Source of the DNA: Mucilaginibacter flavus
GTDB lineage: Bacteria; Bacteroidota; Bacteroidia; Sphingobacteriales; Sphingobacteriaceae
Direction of reading: 5' to 3'
DNA length: 64,000 bases
NCBI RefSeq assembly: GCF_030409315.1
Contig: NZ_JAUFPS010000097.1
Location: 62,001 to 126,000 of the forward strand
Part shown: positions 25,656 to 35,159 of the stretch, piece after piece
Numbering within the stretch: the first letter of the stretch is position 1
How the letters are laid out: the number at the start of each line of letters is the position of its first letter
The notes under the pieces: model-generated
Databases searched by the model: none
The model's input: the letters and a program-made list of their open reading frames with translations, nothing else
Told to the model about the DNA's origin: nothing
Translations under genes and position numbers: made by a program

Positions 25656-26866
25656 ATTATAATGAACATAAAGTAAGGCTGGGCAAAGCGGAGCTGATTT
25701 CCGCTCAAGGCTACCTGAAAGACCCGGCTAACTTAACGTTTACGGATAAGCTGCAAAGGTTAACTGATCTAACAAATCGGAACGAGCGGACACTCGTAAA
25801 CGCGTTGCACGTTTCGTTAAATTTTGCGGTGAGCGAAAATTTGGAGAATGATGTACTACAACAAATTGCCGATGATTATATGGATGGTTTAGGTTTTGGT
25901 AAACAGCCTTATTTGGTTTACCAGCATCATGATGCCGGACACCCTCACCTGCATATTGTTACCACTAATATTGAACCGGACGGAAAACGTATCAGTTTTC
26001 ATTTACTGGCGAACAGGGCCTCCGAAAGTGCCAGAAAACAAGTTGAATTGACGTACAATTTGGTAAAGGCAGAAGACCAGGGTAAGCAACAAAACGTATT
26101 ATCTAAGCCACTGGAACAAGTTGATTATGGTAAGGCAGAACTCAAAAGATCAATCACCAACGTGGTGAACAAAATAGTAAAAGCCTACAAATTTACCAGT
26201 ATTCCTGAACTGAACGCCGTACTCAATCAATACAATATTACCGCTGATCGCGGCTCTAAAGATTCAAGAATGTATGAAAAAAACGGCTTGGTTTATTGGG
26301 CGCTTGATGTAAAAGGAAACAAACTTGGGGTGCCAATCAAGGCCAGCAGCATCTATGGAAAGCCAACTTTGAAAGCGCTTGAAGACCGATTTAGATTAAA
26401 TAAAGTATTGCGAAAACCTTTAAAAGAGCAGGTCAAAACTAAAATTGATAAGGTATTATTAGCGCCGGTTTCAAAAAATGCGTTTCAAAAAAAATTAAAA
26501 GATGATGGCATTCAGGTCATTTTCCGGCAGAATGACGAAGGCCGTTTATATGGGATAACGTTCGTAGATCATGGGTCAAAGTCGGTATTTAATGGTAGTG
26601 ATTTAGGCAAAAACTACAGTGCTGCAACACTGATAAATTGGTTTAAAAATGAGGAAATCAACCGCAATCAAATCGTTTCCAAACCGGTAAAGAATATTAC
26701 CCAGGCTTCAAAATTTCCTGACAATATTTCAGGTTCAGCTCCAAGTTCAGGCGATGGGGATTCATTGTTAAACATACTATTCAAAGAAGAACAACAAGAC
26801 ATGGCGGCCATAGGAAGGCTGCAACAGAATAAGCGAAAGAAGAAAAGAAAAGGTCATTCACTTTAA
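25610..26866 (+). CDS. mobB: Relaxase (mobilisation nuclease, MobB-like)
   Basis: A 418-residue relaxase. The N-terminus VAKIKTGRSISGAINYNEHKV is typical of Bacteroidota MOBP/MOBB relaxases, and the metal-binding histidine triad is visible in YQHHDAGHPHLHIVTTNIEPDG (residues about 104-125). It should nick oriT and attach to the transferred strand through a Tyr. The start lies within mobA. The C-terminal third is basic (QQNKRKKKRKGHSL). The coupling protein gene follows 11 bp later. Confidence 0.92.
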   Translation: MVAKIKTGRSISGAINYNEHKVRLGKAELISAQGYLKDPANLTFTDKLQRLTDLTNRNERTLVNALHVSLNFAVSENLENDVLQQIADDYMDGLGFGKQPYLVYQHHDAGHPHLHIVTTNIEPDGKRISFHLLANRASESARKQVELTYNLVKAEDQGKQQNVLSKPLEQVDYGKAELKRSITNVVNKIVKAYKFTSIPELNAVLNQYNITADRGSKDSRMYEKNGLVYWALDVKGNKLGVPIKASSIYGKPTLKALEDRFRLNKVLRKPLKEQVKTKIDKVLLAPVSKNAFQKKLKDDGIQVIFRQNDEGRLYGITFVDHGSKSVFNGSDLGKNYSAATLINWFKNEEINRNQIVSKPVKNITQASKFPDNISGSAPSSGDGDSLLNILFKEEQQDMAAIGRLQQNKRKKKRKGHSL

Positions 26867-26877
26867 TATTTAACATC

Positions 26878-28815
26878 ATGCAAACAGGTGAAAACGAGCA
26901 AGCCCTAAGAAAGATAATTGACTTTACAAGGCTAATAAGCATTGCTATTTTAATCATACATTTTTATCTAAGCTGCTATACGGCTTTCCAAATTTTAGGC
27001 TTGACCAAGCCATTCGTAAATCACATTGTATTGCCGTTATCGAAGATGGAAATTTTCGCTAAGGTGCTTTATGCGAAAATGGCAGCGCTAATTCTTTTAA
27101 TGATTTCGCTGGTTGGCAGTAAAGGAAAAAAGGATGAATCCATTAAGGCCAGCAGGATTTTTATTTATTGCACCATAGGTTCATTAACGTACTTCGTCAG
27201 TACGCTCTTTCTTACCATACATTACCCTGCAACCACAATAGCCATATTGTATATAGGTGCAACAGTCATTGGTTATATGCTGATCCTTTCAGGGGTAAGT
27301 CTGCTTTTCAGAATGCTAAAGATCAATTTGGGCAAGGATATTTTCAATAAAGAAAATGAATCGTTCCCGCAGGAAGAAAGATTATTAGAAAATGAATACT
27401 CGATCAATTTACCTGCAGTTTATAATCTGAAAGGCAAAAGCCGCAATAGCTGGATAAACATCATCAATCCGTTCAGAGGTACACTAATTGGCGGTAGCCC
27501 AGGTTCGGGTAAGTCATATTTCGTCATACGCCACATTATTACCCAACATATTCAAAAGGGCTTTACCATGTTGGTCTATGATTTTAAATTTGATGATTTA
27601 ACCAGGATCGTTTACAATGCGCTTTTAAAGTACGGCCATTTGTACAAAGTTAAGCCCACCCAATATATTATCAACCTCGAAAATATTATGCACCGGGCCA
27701 ACCCCTTAGAACCGCATACGATGATTGATATTACTGATGCAATAGATTCAAGCCGCACGATCATGCTTGGTCTTAACCGTGAATGGATTAAGAAGCAAGG
27801 GGATTTCTTCGTGGAATCTCCTATTAACTTTATTACGGCCATTATGTGGTTTTTGAAGAAATATGAAGACGGGCGATATTGCACATTGCCTCATGTGATC
27901 GAATTGGCTCAGGTAGAGTATAAAGACTTATTTGAGGTGTTATTGCAAGAACCTGAAATTGAAGTATTGATCAACCCTTTTGTTTCTGCCTGGCAAAATG
28001 AAGCTTACGAGCAATTGGAAGGACAAATTGCAAGTGCCAAAATTAGTTTGGCGCGGTTATCCTCGCCACAATTGTATTATGTATTAAGCGGTAACGATTT
28101 CTCACTTGACATTAACAACCCTGATGAACCCAAAATTGTATGTCTCGCCAACAATCCACAAAAATCACAGATTTATGGCGCGGTATTATCGCTTTACATT
28201 AATCGCATCAATAAGCTTGTCAACCGTAAAAATCAGCAAAAGTGCAGCATGATCTATGATGAGTTCCCGACAATTTACTTTAACGGAATTGATAATTTGA
28301 TTGCTACAGCCAGATCTAATAAAGTCGCCGTTACCTTAGCCGTTCAGGACTATAGCCAGCTAAAAAAAGACTATGGCCGTGAGCAGGCAGAAGTTATTTT
28401 GAATATAGTAGGGAACATTGTTTTTGGGCAGGTAACCGGCGACACGGCAAAACAACTTTCCGAACGATTTGGTAAAATTAACCAGGAAAAGGAAAGCATA
28501 TCAATTAATAGTCAGGACACCTCAATAAGCAAATCAACGCAATTGGATTTCGCAATACCAGCATCAAAAATTTCAGGGTTATCCTCGGGTGAGTTTGTTG
28601 GCATGGTGGCTGATGACCCTGATAATAAGATAGAATTGAAAACTTTTCATAATTGTATTCAAAACGATCATGCCGCGATTAAGCGGGAAGAAGCGGCTTA
28701 TCAACCGATCCCTATGATTAGAGATGTAGATCAGGCAGAGGTGCTAATGACTTATCACCAGATCAAAGAAGACGTAAAAAGAATTATTGAAAGCGTTTTA
28801 AGCAACATTTCTTAA
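26878..28815 (+). CDS. mobC: Type IV coupling protein (VirD4/TraG-like, MobC)
   Basis: A 645-residue coupling ATPase that links the relaxosome to the transfer channel. Several hydrophobic segments occupy the first 155 residues. The ATPase has Walker A GGSPGSGKSYF (about 205-215) and Walker B MIYDEFPTIYF, followed by ARSNKVAVTLAVQDYSQLK, a typical T4CP segment. Located directly after the relaxase, consistent with a mobA-mobB-mobC operon. Confidence 0.92.
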   Translation: MQTGENEQALRKIIDFTRLISIAILIIHFYLSCYTAFQILGLTKPFVNHIVLPLSKMEIFAKVLYAKMAALILLMISLVGSKGKKDESIKASRIFIYCTIGSLTYFVSTLFLTIHYPATTIAILYIGATVIGYMLILSGVSLLFRMLKINLGKDIFNKENESFPQEERLLENEYSINLPAVYNLKGKSRNSWINIINPFRGTLIGGSPGSGKSYFVIRHIITQHIQKGFTMLVYDFKFDDLTRIVYNALLKYGHLYKVKPTQYIINLENIMHRANPLEPHTMIDITDAIDSSRTIMLGLNREWIKKQGDFFVESPINFITAIMWFLKKYEDGRYCTLPHVIELAQVEYKDLFEVLLQEPEIEVLINPFVSAWQNEAYEQLEGQIASAKISLARLSSPQLYYVLSGNDFSLDINNPDEPKIVCLANNPQKSQIYGAVLSLYINRINKLVNRKNQQKCSMIYDEFPTIYFNGIDNLIATARSNKVAVTLAVQDYSQLKKDYGREQAEVILNIVGNIVFGQVTGDTAKQLSERFGKINQEKESISINSQDTSISKSTQLDFAIPASKISGLSSGEFVGMVADDPDNKIELKTFHNCIQNDHAAIKREEAAYQPIPMIRDVDQAEVLMTYHQIKEDVKRIIESVLSNIS

Positions 28816-28852
28816 ATAAATTAAATATTTTTCGTAATATTTCATATATAAG

Positions 28853-28882
28853 AATTAATACAACGTATCCGTTGTGTTAATT
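28853..28882. promoter_or_regulatory. Dyad upstream of the XRE regulator
   Basis: AATTAATACAAC (28853-28864) and GTTGTGTTAATT (28871-28882) are inverted arms matching at 11 of 12 positions around a 6-bp centre. It lies 31 bp before the XRE gene, the usual place for an autoregulatory operator. Confidence 0.6.
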
Positions 28883-28913
28883 TCGTTCGGTTTGCCATTC
28901 TTTTATAGTTCCG

Positions 28914-29147
28914 ATGAAAAAGGAACAACTTTTAAAAGACTTAGGTGAACGAATACGAACTGTCCGAAAGGATAAGGGTATTACTCAACTACAGCTTGCC
29001 CACTCCATCGGAAAAGACCAGCAATCAATTCAACGTTTAGAAGCAGGAAATATTAACCCCTCATATATTTATCTGCAAGAAATAGCTGAAGGTTTAGACA
29101 CCACCCTTTTGGATATGCTGAATAAAGAATTGCCTGCAAAAACCTGA
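28914..29147 (+). CDS. Small XRE-family regulator
   Basis: A 77-residue protein consisting of one HTH_XRE domain: LGERIRTVRKDKGITQLQLAHSIGKDQQSIQRLEAGNINPSYIYLQEIAEGL. No ligand domain is attached. It sits between the mob genes and rteC and has a dyad in front, so it likely represses its own promoter and perhaps transfer genes. Confidence 0.88.
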   Translation: MKKEQLLKDLGERIRTVRKDKGITQLQLAHSIGKDQQSIQRLEAGNINPSYIYLQEIAEGLDTTLLDMLNKELPAKT

Positions 29148-29286
29148 TTTAAAAACTATTCCTGACTTTTTGAAAATGCTACCATGCTGTGGCTAAGCTT
29201 TGCTGTATAGCAGGATTTAAATTTGATGCCTATAAGAAACCATATATATAACCAGTACTAACGAACAAACCTATCTAACCTTATCT

Positions 29287-30156
29287 ATGAGAACTATAAC
29301 CGAGCGCTTCTACAGCGCTTTAGAAAATCAATTGAACGAAGTTTCAATTAATGGCGATTCATTAGCCGATCAATATAAAACCTCTATTCAGCTATGCAAA
29401 AAGGCAATGGCTAAGCTTAAAAATTATATTTCCAGTTACAATTTCGAGAATACCGAAGATGAAATAGAATTTTTCAAGGTTGTTAAACCCCAGTTTTATA
29501 GCAAGTACATCTACTTTATCAATGTGTACAATTTTTTGATGCAAAAGCCTTTAGGCAGTGAGGAAATTATAAAGGATTACATCAATTATGAATTAACCGA
29601 TATCAAACGGTTTTTCGACCATAACCATGCTTTCTATCAATATTACCGGTCAGGGTCTTCCCAAATGGATGAAGTTTACTTTACCCGTGGCGGTTTTGAC
29701 GTTCACGTAGAACTGGAAGATTTTGAAGAGGATGAATTGTATTCTACCAGTCATGATTATAAGCTGTCTAAGATCATAGCCAATGAAAAATACCAGGATT
29801 ACCTCAATCTCGAACTACAGAAAATTTTAAACCATGATGAGAAGCCGCAGGAAATTGGCATTGAGTTACCGCTTACCTGGACTTTTAATAAAACAGATCT
29901 TGTTGAATTAATATACGCGTTAGTTGCGTTAGGCGTGTTTAACAATGGAAACTCAGAAATCAAATCAGTAGTCAGCTTTTTTCAAACCGTGTTTCATGTT
30001 GATTTAGGTGCCTACTATCATAAATACACCGATATAACCCGGCGCAAAAAGGAACGTACCGCTTTTCTGGATAAACTAAAACTCGCTTTGCTACGAAGAA
30101 TTGATGAAAAATTAGATGAAGACAGCGGCCCGCAACAAAGAATGAAATTTGAATAG
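29287..30156 (+). CDS. rteC: RteC-like regulator of excision and transfer
   Basis: A 289-residue protein resembling RteC of CTnDOT: helical N-terminal region with CKKAMAKLKNYI and FFKVVKPQFYSKYIYF, and a C-terminal winged-helix-like part (LTWTFNKTDLVELIYALVALGVFNNG followed by a basic DITRRKKERTAFLDKL). In CTnDOT, RteC activates excision genes by binding inverted repeats. No RteA/RteB two-component pair is seen beside it, so the upstream input differs or lies elsewhere. It is followed by the second dyad and the tra operon. Confidence 0.85.
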   Translation: MRTITERFYSALENQLNEVSINGDSLADQYKTSIQLCKKAMAKLKNYISSYNFENTEDEIEFFKVVKPQFYSKYIYFINVYNFLMQKPLGSEEIIKDYINYELTDIKRFFDHNHAFYQYYRSGSSQMDEVYFTRGGFDVHVELEDFEEDELYSTSHDYKLSKIIANEKYQDYLNLELQKILNHDEKPQEIGIELPLTWTFNKTDLVELIYALVALGVFNNGNSEIKSVVSFFQTVFHVDLGAYYHKYTDITRRKKERTAFLDKLKLALLRRIDEKLDEDSGPQQRMKFE

Positions 30157-30206
30157 TTTTTATTTATCTAATTTTCAGATACTTATGCTTTTTTAGAATA
30201 AAAAAA

Positions 30207-30230
30207 ACACCTACCTCATGTATAAGGTGT
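30207..30230. promoter_or_regulatory. Dyad operator copy 2 (ACACCT-N12-AGGTGT)
   Basis: ACACCT (30207-30212) and AGGTGT (30225-30230), again with a 12-bp centre and eight A in front. The following GTGAAATAATATTTTTT differs only slightly from copy 1. It ends 77 bp before the first tra-operon gene. Sharing it with the HTH/mob block suggests co-regulation. Confidence 0.6.
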
Positions 30231-30307
30231 GAAATAATATTTTTTGCTACTCCAACCTTTGCTTTCACAATCGCCGCATGGTGTGGTGAGGGTTAAAGCA
30301 AAGCATT

Positions 30308-30838
30308 ATGTTGTCCTCTATTTCCTGGCAGCACTATCTCGCAGCCGTTATCATCATTACTATTTCTTACTACCTGTATGTTGCTCTTAGATACTACCAG
30401 AAAGAGATAAGTAATCTTTTCAATCGCAAACCGCAATCAGCTGATCTATTTACAGTAATTCAATCGCCTGCCATTTCCGTAATGGGTCAGGCTAAACCGG
30501 ATAATGGTGTAAGCATTGGCGATACACAAAACTTACCCTTTTCAGAAGTTTTGCCTGATGATCCACATGAGTTAGTTAAGGAATCAACTCACACCATAAG
30601 CATTCAAGACGACCCTTCATCAGACCTGGTTTCAGAAGCCGGAAACCTGATTGAAGCGTTTAGGGATGTTGACAACAAGCAGGAGTTTTTAACGCTCGTA
30701 GGAATATTAGTCAGCTCCTATAAAAGGTTCCAGGAGCAAATCGATCTTCCGGCTGCACTAAGCCGCGTGGTAGAAATTTCCAAAGACAAATTAAAATTCA
30801 CAGTTGCCTTATCCGATTTTCAAAACACCTGGGCTTAG
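30308..30838 (+). CDS. Membrane protein at the head of the tra operon
   Basis: A 176-residue protein with one N-terminal membrane helix (YLAAVIIITISYYLYVALRYY) and a soluble tail containing an acidic linker and a helical end (EFLTLVGILVSSYKRFQEQ). It is the first gene of the tra operon and 32 bp before traE. No named family is recognised; similar single-helix proteins occur at this place in Bacteroidota elements (positional inference). Confidence 0.7.
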   Translation: MLSSISWQHYLAAVIIITISYYLYVALRYYQKEISNLFNRKPQSADLFTVIQSPAISVMGQAKPDNGVSIGDTQNLPFSEVLPDDPHELVKESTHTISIQDDPSSDLVSEAGNLIEAFRDVDNKQEFLTLVGILVSSYKRFQEQIDLPAALSRVVEISKDKLKFTVALSDFQNTWA

Positions 30839-30870
30839 GCAACCTATCCGTTTACATTAATTCAGAAATT

Positions 30871-31209
30871 ATGAAATCTCAAAAAACAGACTTCCGTTCA
30901 AGGGCGGTAATTTTTTTCAGGCATTTATTGGCAACTGTCACCTTATTGATAATTAGCTTTAGCTTATATGCACAGGATGGCAATTCAGGAATAACAGCAG
31001 CAACTACACAGGTTAAAAGTTATTTCAGCACTGGCACAAGCTTAATGTATGCTATCGGTGCCATAGTCGGACTTGTGGGAGCCATCAAAGTATTCAAAAA
31101 ATGGAACGATGGCGAACACGACACCGGCAAAGTTGCTTCAAGCTGGTTCGGCAGTTGTATCTTTTTGGTAGTAGTTGCAACGGTGTTAAAATCATTCTTT
31201 GGGGTATAA
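30871..31209 (+). CDS. traE: TraE (DUF4134), pilin-like conjugation protein
   Basis: A 112-residue protein with a cleavable-looking N-terminal segment (about residues 12-35, ending SLYAQ) and two hydrophobic helices separated by a short loop (TSLMYAIGAIVGLVGAIKVFKKW and WFGSCIFLVVVATVLKSFFGV). Size and topology match DUF4134/TraE, similar to VirB2-type pilins. It is followed directly by traF. Confidence 0.88.
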   Translation: MKSQKTDFRSRAVIFFRHLLATVTLLIISFSLYAQDGNSGITAATTQVKSYFSTGTSLMYAIGAIVGLVGAIKVFKKWNDGEHDTGKVASSWFGSCIFLVVVATVLKSFFGV

Positions 31210-31219
31210 AAAACATATC

Positions 31220-31534
31220 ATGGCATTATATCAGATCAACAAGGGCATTAATAAACCGATTGAATTTAAAGGACTGAAAGCACAGTACATCGGCTATCTG
31301 GCAGCTGGGCTTGTACTGTTGCTTATCGGATTTGCTATCATGTATATCGTAGGAGTGCCGGTAATTACTTGCATAATTATCATCTCTGTTTTAGGCAGCG
31401 CCCTGTTTTACCAGGTGTTTAAATTAAGTCATAAATACGGTGAACACGGCTTGATGAAAAAAGCAGCCAAAAGGTACTTACCAGATCATTTGAAGTTCAC
31501 TACACGAAATATCTTTTTACAACTAAAGAAATAA
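31220..31534 (+). CDS. traF: TraF (DUF4133), VirB3-like
   Basis: A 104-residue inner-membrane protein. ATG 31220 is chosen because ALYQINKGINKPIEFKGLKAQYI is the conserved DUF4133 start; a start at 31199 would overlap traE. Two adjacent membrane helices (about residues 24-46 and 49-68) match VirB3 homologues, which work with the VirB4-type ATPase encoded next. Confidence 0.9.
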   Translation: MALYQINKGINKPIEFKGLKAQYIGYLAAGLVLLLIGFAIMYIVGVPVITCIIIISVLGSALFYQVFKLSHKYGEHGLMKKAAKRYLPDHLKFTTRNIFLQLKK

Positions 31535-31536
31535 TC

Positions 31537-34026
31537 ATGGCATCACACAGCAAAGCAGAACAGGTATTTCCTGTTTACAAGGTGGAGCATAACTGTATGG
31601 TTTCCGCAAATGGCGACCTTACCATTGGTTACAGAGTAAACCTGCCCGAAATCTTCACCCTATCAAATGACGAGTATCTTGCTTTCCATGAGGTAATTAT
31701 TAAAGCATTGAAGCTTCTACCAAAAAATACTGTATTTCATAAGCAGGATTGGTTTATCAATGATCAATATGAAGCTGTATTTGCTAAAGAAGGCCATCAG
31801 CAGGTTAAAACTTTCCTATCTCATTCCAGTGAACGTTATTTTCACGAACGCGAGTTTTTGCATCATCATTGCCATATCTTTTTAACTAAAAAGCCCGATA
31901 AGTTTAAACAGTATTCAAGCGCGGTAAGTTCATTAATGCGTAAACGCATTGTTCCTGCACAAACTACCTGCGATGAATTGTTCAGGGATTTTCAGGATAG
32001 CGCCGGCCAGTTTGTAAGAGTTTTGGAGGATAGCGGTTTAATAACCCTTTCACGGCTGAACGATGACGAGTTAGCAGGCACGTTAAATAAGGCCGGTGTT
32101 TTGGAGCAGTACTGCTTTTTGCTTAATCAAAATGAAGCGCCGGTATTGAAAGATATTCATATTCTGGATGAGATAAGGATCGGTGATAACCATTGCCAAC
32201 TTTATACGCTAAGCGATGCGGAAGATCTGCCACCATTATGCGGCCCGAGAATTACCTATGATAAATACAGTACAGATAAAACAAAATTCAGTACCGGCTT
32301 TGCTACTCCTATAGGCACTTTATTAAAATGTAATCATTTGTACAACCAGTATATATTTATCGGTGACAGCCTGCAAACGATCAAAAATCTGGAAGCAAAA
32401 AAATTGCGCCTGCAATCTCTTTCCGCTTATTCCCGCGAAAATGCGATTGGCCGTGATGCTACACACGATTTTTTAAATGAAGCTATTAGTCAGCAAAGAC
32501 TACCCGTAAAGGCGCATTTCAATGTTTTAGCCTGGACGGATAACGCTGCATTGTTAAAGGATCTTAAAAATAAGGTTAGTTCCTCACTGGCTCAAATGGA
32601 TGCCCAGCCGAAACAGGAAACCGATGGTGCTGCCCAAATTTGGTGGGCTGGATTGCCAGGCAACGAAGCCGCTTTTCCAATGAATGATACATTTGATACT
32701 TTTGTTGAACAGGCTACTTGTTTCTTAAATCTTGAAACAAATTACCAGTCAAGCATCAGCCCTTGCGGCATTCGCTTAGGCGACCGATTATCCGGCAAGC
32801 CCGTGCATGTTGACATTAGCGATGACCCGATGACTAAGGGAATCACCACCAATCGAAATAAATTCATTTTAGGTCCGTCAGGCAGCGGCAAATCCTTCTT
32901 CACTAATCACCTGCTTCGCAGTTATTTTGAGCAGGGCTCGCATGTGGTTTTAGTAGATGTTGGGCATAGTTACCAGGGGCTTTGTGATTTTGTTGACGGT
33001 TATTATTTCACATATACCGAAGATGAGCCGATCAGCTTTAATCCTTTCTACATAGCAGATGGCGACGTTTTAGATACTGAAAAAAGGGAAAGTATAAAAG
33101 CCATGATTTTAGCGCTATGGAAGAAAGAGGACGAAGGTGTTCAACGGTCTGAATACGTGGCAATTTCAGATGCTTTATATCATTATTACGAAAAACTAAA
33201 AAGTCAACCTGAAATATTTCCTTGCTTTGACAGCTTTTACGAATTTCTTAATGGTGAATTTCATGATACCATGAAACAATCAAAAGTGAAAGATGAACGT
33301 TTTGATATAGACAACATGCTTTTTGTATTGAAACCATATTATAAAGGTGGTGAATATGCCTACCTGCTGAATGCAAAAGAAAACCTCGACCTTTTGCAAA
33401 AGCGTTTTATTGTCTTTGAGCTGGACAATATCAAAGATCATCCAATTTTATTTCCGGTGGTCACCCTTATCATTATGGAAACCTTCGTTTCTAAAATGCG
33501 CAAACTGGCTAAAGACACCAGAAAGATGATCCTAATAGAGGAAGCATGGAAAGCGATCGCGCGGGAAGGTATGGCCGAGTACATCAAATATCTTTTTAAA
33601 ACAGTCCGCAAATATTTTGGTGAAGCCTTAGTTGTAACCCAGGACATTGAAGATATTATTAGTTCGCCCGTCGTAAAACAGGCCATCATCAATAATAGTG
33701 ATTGCAAGATCTTGCTTGACCAGCGGAAATACCAGAATGACTTTCCTAAAATACAGCAACTATTAGGGATAACAGATAAGGAAACAGCACTCATCATGAG
33801 CATGAACCGGAACAACGACGAAAACCTGAAGTATAAAGAAGTATTCATCAGCTTGAATGGCCAGTTATCAAAAGTCTACCGAACCGAAGTAAGCCGTGAA
33901 GAATACTGGACTTATACCACTGAATCATCGGAAAAAGCAAAAGTCCATGCCTACACCAAAAAATTAGGAAGTGTAAAGCTTGCTATAGCAGCTATCGTTA
34001 GAGAGGAATTAGAAAAAGCAGCATAA
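31537..34026 (+). CDS. traG: TraG, VirB4-type conjugation ATPase
   Basis: An 829-residue ATPase that powers pilus and channel assembly. Walker A LGPSGSGKSFF is at about residue 446 and Walker B MILIEEAWKAIA at about 666, followed by TVRKYFGEALVVTQDIEDI, the typical VirB4/TraG arrangement. The N-terminal half is the VirB4 CagE-like domain. It starts 2 bp after traF. Confidence 0.95.
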   Translation: MASHSKAEQVFPVYKVEHNCMVSANGDLTIGYRVNLPEIFTLSNDEYLAFHEVIIKALKLLPKNTVFHKQDWFINDQYEAVFAKEGHQQVKTFLSHSSERYFHEREFLHHHCHIFLTKKPDKFKQYSSAVSSLMRKRIVPAQTTCDELFRDFQDSAGQFVRVLEDSGLITLSRLNDDELAGTLNKAGVLEQYCFLLNQNEAPVLKDIHILDEIRIGDNHCQLYTLSDAEDLPPLCGPRITYDKYSTDKTKFSTGFATPIGTLLKCNHLYNQYIFIGDSLQTIKNLEAKKLRLQSLSAYSRENAIGRDATHDFLNEAISQQRLPVKAHFNVLAWTDNAALLKDLKNKVSSSLAQMDAQPKQETDGAAQIWWAGLPGNEAAFPMNDTFDTFVEQATCFLNLETNYQSSISPCGIRLGDRLSGKPVHVDISDDPMTKGITTNRNKFILGPSGSGKSFFTNHLLRSYFEQGSHVVLVDVGHSYQGLCDFVDGYYFTYTEDEPISFNPFYIADGDVLDTEKRESIKAMILALWKKEDEGVQRSEYVAISDALYHYYEKLKSQPEIFPCFDSFYEFLNGEFHDTMKQSKVKDERFDIDNMLFVLKPYYKGGEYAYLLNAKENLDLLQKRFIVFELDNIKDHPILFPVVTLIIMETFVSKMRKLAKDTRKMILIEEAWKAIAREGMAEYIKYLFKTVRKYFGEALVVTQDIEDIISSPVVKQAIINNSDCKILLDQRKYQNDFPKIQQLLGITDKETALIMSMNRNNDENLKYKEVFISLNGQLSKVYRTEVSREEYWTYTTESSEKAKVHAYTKKLGSVKLAIAAIVREELEKAA

Positions 34027-34042
34027 ACTAAAACCCATAATT

Positions 34043-34417
34043 ATGAAAGCATTATCGTTTATTATAATCCTTGCAATTGCCGCCTTTACAGGATGCACGA
34101 ATAATTCTCAAAGCAAATCATTATCTGGCACTTTTACCAATCAATCGAAAAGTGAGTATAGCACGGCATCAGATACATTGATAATAACGCCATCAACTCA
34201 ATCCACCAATACTTACCAAATTGAGCGAAAGACAGGTTTTCAAAAAATTCGAAATGGTGTAAGCCAGGCCAAAGAATATAAAACCGAAAAATGGCAATCA
34301 ACATGGAATGAAGAAAAACAGATGTTGTCAGAAACGGAGTATGGCCGTCAGATAACGCCCGGTAAAGACGGCAATTCCGTGACCTTGAAAAACACGGAGT
34401 ACCAAAAAATCAAATAA
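34043..34417 (+). CDS. Small lipoprotein of the tra operon
   Basis: A 124-residue protein with a lipobox (FTGCTNN, Cys at about residue 18) and a hydrophilic, beta-rich mature part (TNTYQIERKTGFQKIRNG). Not a recognised family. It sits between traG and the TraI-like triplet, where small lipoproteins are common. Could be an entry-exclusion or channel lipoprotein (inference). Confidence 0.7.
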   Translation: MKALSFIIILAIAAFTGCTNNSQSKSLSGTFTNQSKSEYSTASDTLIITPSTQSTNTYQIERKTGFQKIRNGVSQAKEYKTEKWQSTWNEEKQMLSETEYGRQITPGKDGNSVTLKNTEYQKIK

Positions 34418-34475
34418 CATTTCCTACATATCATTAAGTAATTCCTGTAAATGAACAGGGATATGGGAGGCTTTT

Positions 34476-35159
34476 ATGAAAAATTTACCTGTAAAAATAG
34501 TGTCTTTGGTGGTGTTCATCGCTATAACACTACCTACGCAAAAGGCAAAAGCACAATTCGTTATTGGCGAAGTAATAAAACTTACAGTAACCAAAGTAAT
34601 TAAGGCAATAGACCTTAAAGTACAACGAATGCAGAATAAAACGATATGGCTGCAAAACGCACAAAAAGTCATTGAAAATCAAATGTCCAGAACAAGGTTG
34701 ACTGAAATTTCCGGTTGGACAGAGCAGCAAAGGCAATTATACAGCAGTTACTACACAGAATTAGGAAACATCAAAGCCACTATATCTAAATACCAGCGGA
34801 TAAAGGATATTACTTTAAAACAAGCTGCCCTGGTTAGTGAATATAAAAAAGCCTGGAGCTTGTTCCGGCAGGATAATCATTTCAATCCGCAGGAATTGAA
34901 TTATATGCAGCAGGTGTACACCGGCATATTAGACGCCAGCGTAAAAAATCTGGATGAGATCATGCTCGTGGTTAGCCCTGCAAAAACACAAATGACAGAT
35001 GAACAGCGCCTGGAATTAATCAACAAGGCCAGCGATCATTTGGATGAAAATTACAATGACCTGCATCAGTTCAATAACCAGGGCATTCAATTAAGCCTGC
35101 AACGCAGCAAAGATCTGAGTGATACCCAATCAATTAAAAAGCTTTATGGAATCAATTAA
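34476..35159 (+). CDS. traI: TraI-like conjugation protein, paralogue 1
   Basis: A 227-residue secreted coiled-coil protein. A signal segment ends near KAKAQF. The helical body contains QLYSSYYTELGNIKATISKYQ, NPQELNYMQQVYTGILDAS and MTDEQRLELINKASDHLDENYN, and it ends LYGIN. First of three consecutive genes with the same plan and terminal (K/I/L)YGI(N/Q). TraI-type proteins of Bacteroidota are periplasmic and may act like VirB5. Confidence 0.8.
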   Translation: MKNLPVKIVSLVVFIAITLPTQKAKAQFVIGEVIKLTVTKVIKAIDLKVQRMQNKTIWLQNAQKVIENQMSRTRLTEISGWTEQQRQLYSSYYTELGNIKATISKYQRIKDITLKQAALVSEYKKAWSLFRQDNHFNPQELNYMQQVYTGILDASVKNLDEIMLVVSPAKTQMTDEQRLELINKASDHLDENYNDLHQFNNQGIQLSLQRSKDLSDTQSIKKLYGIN

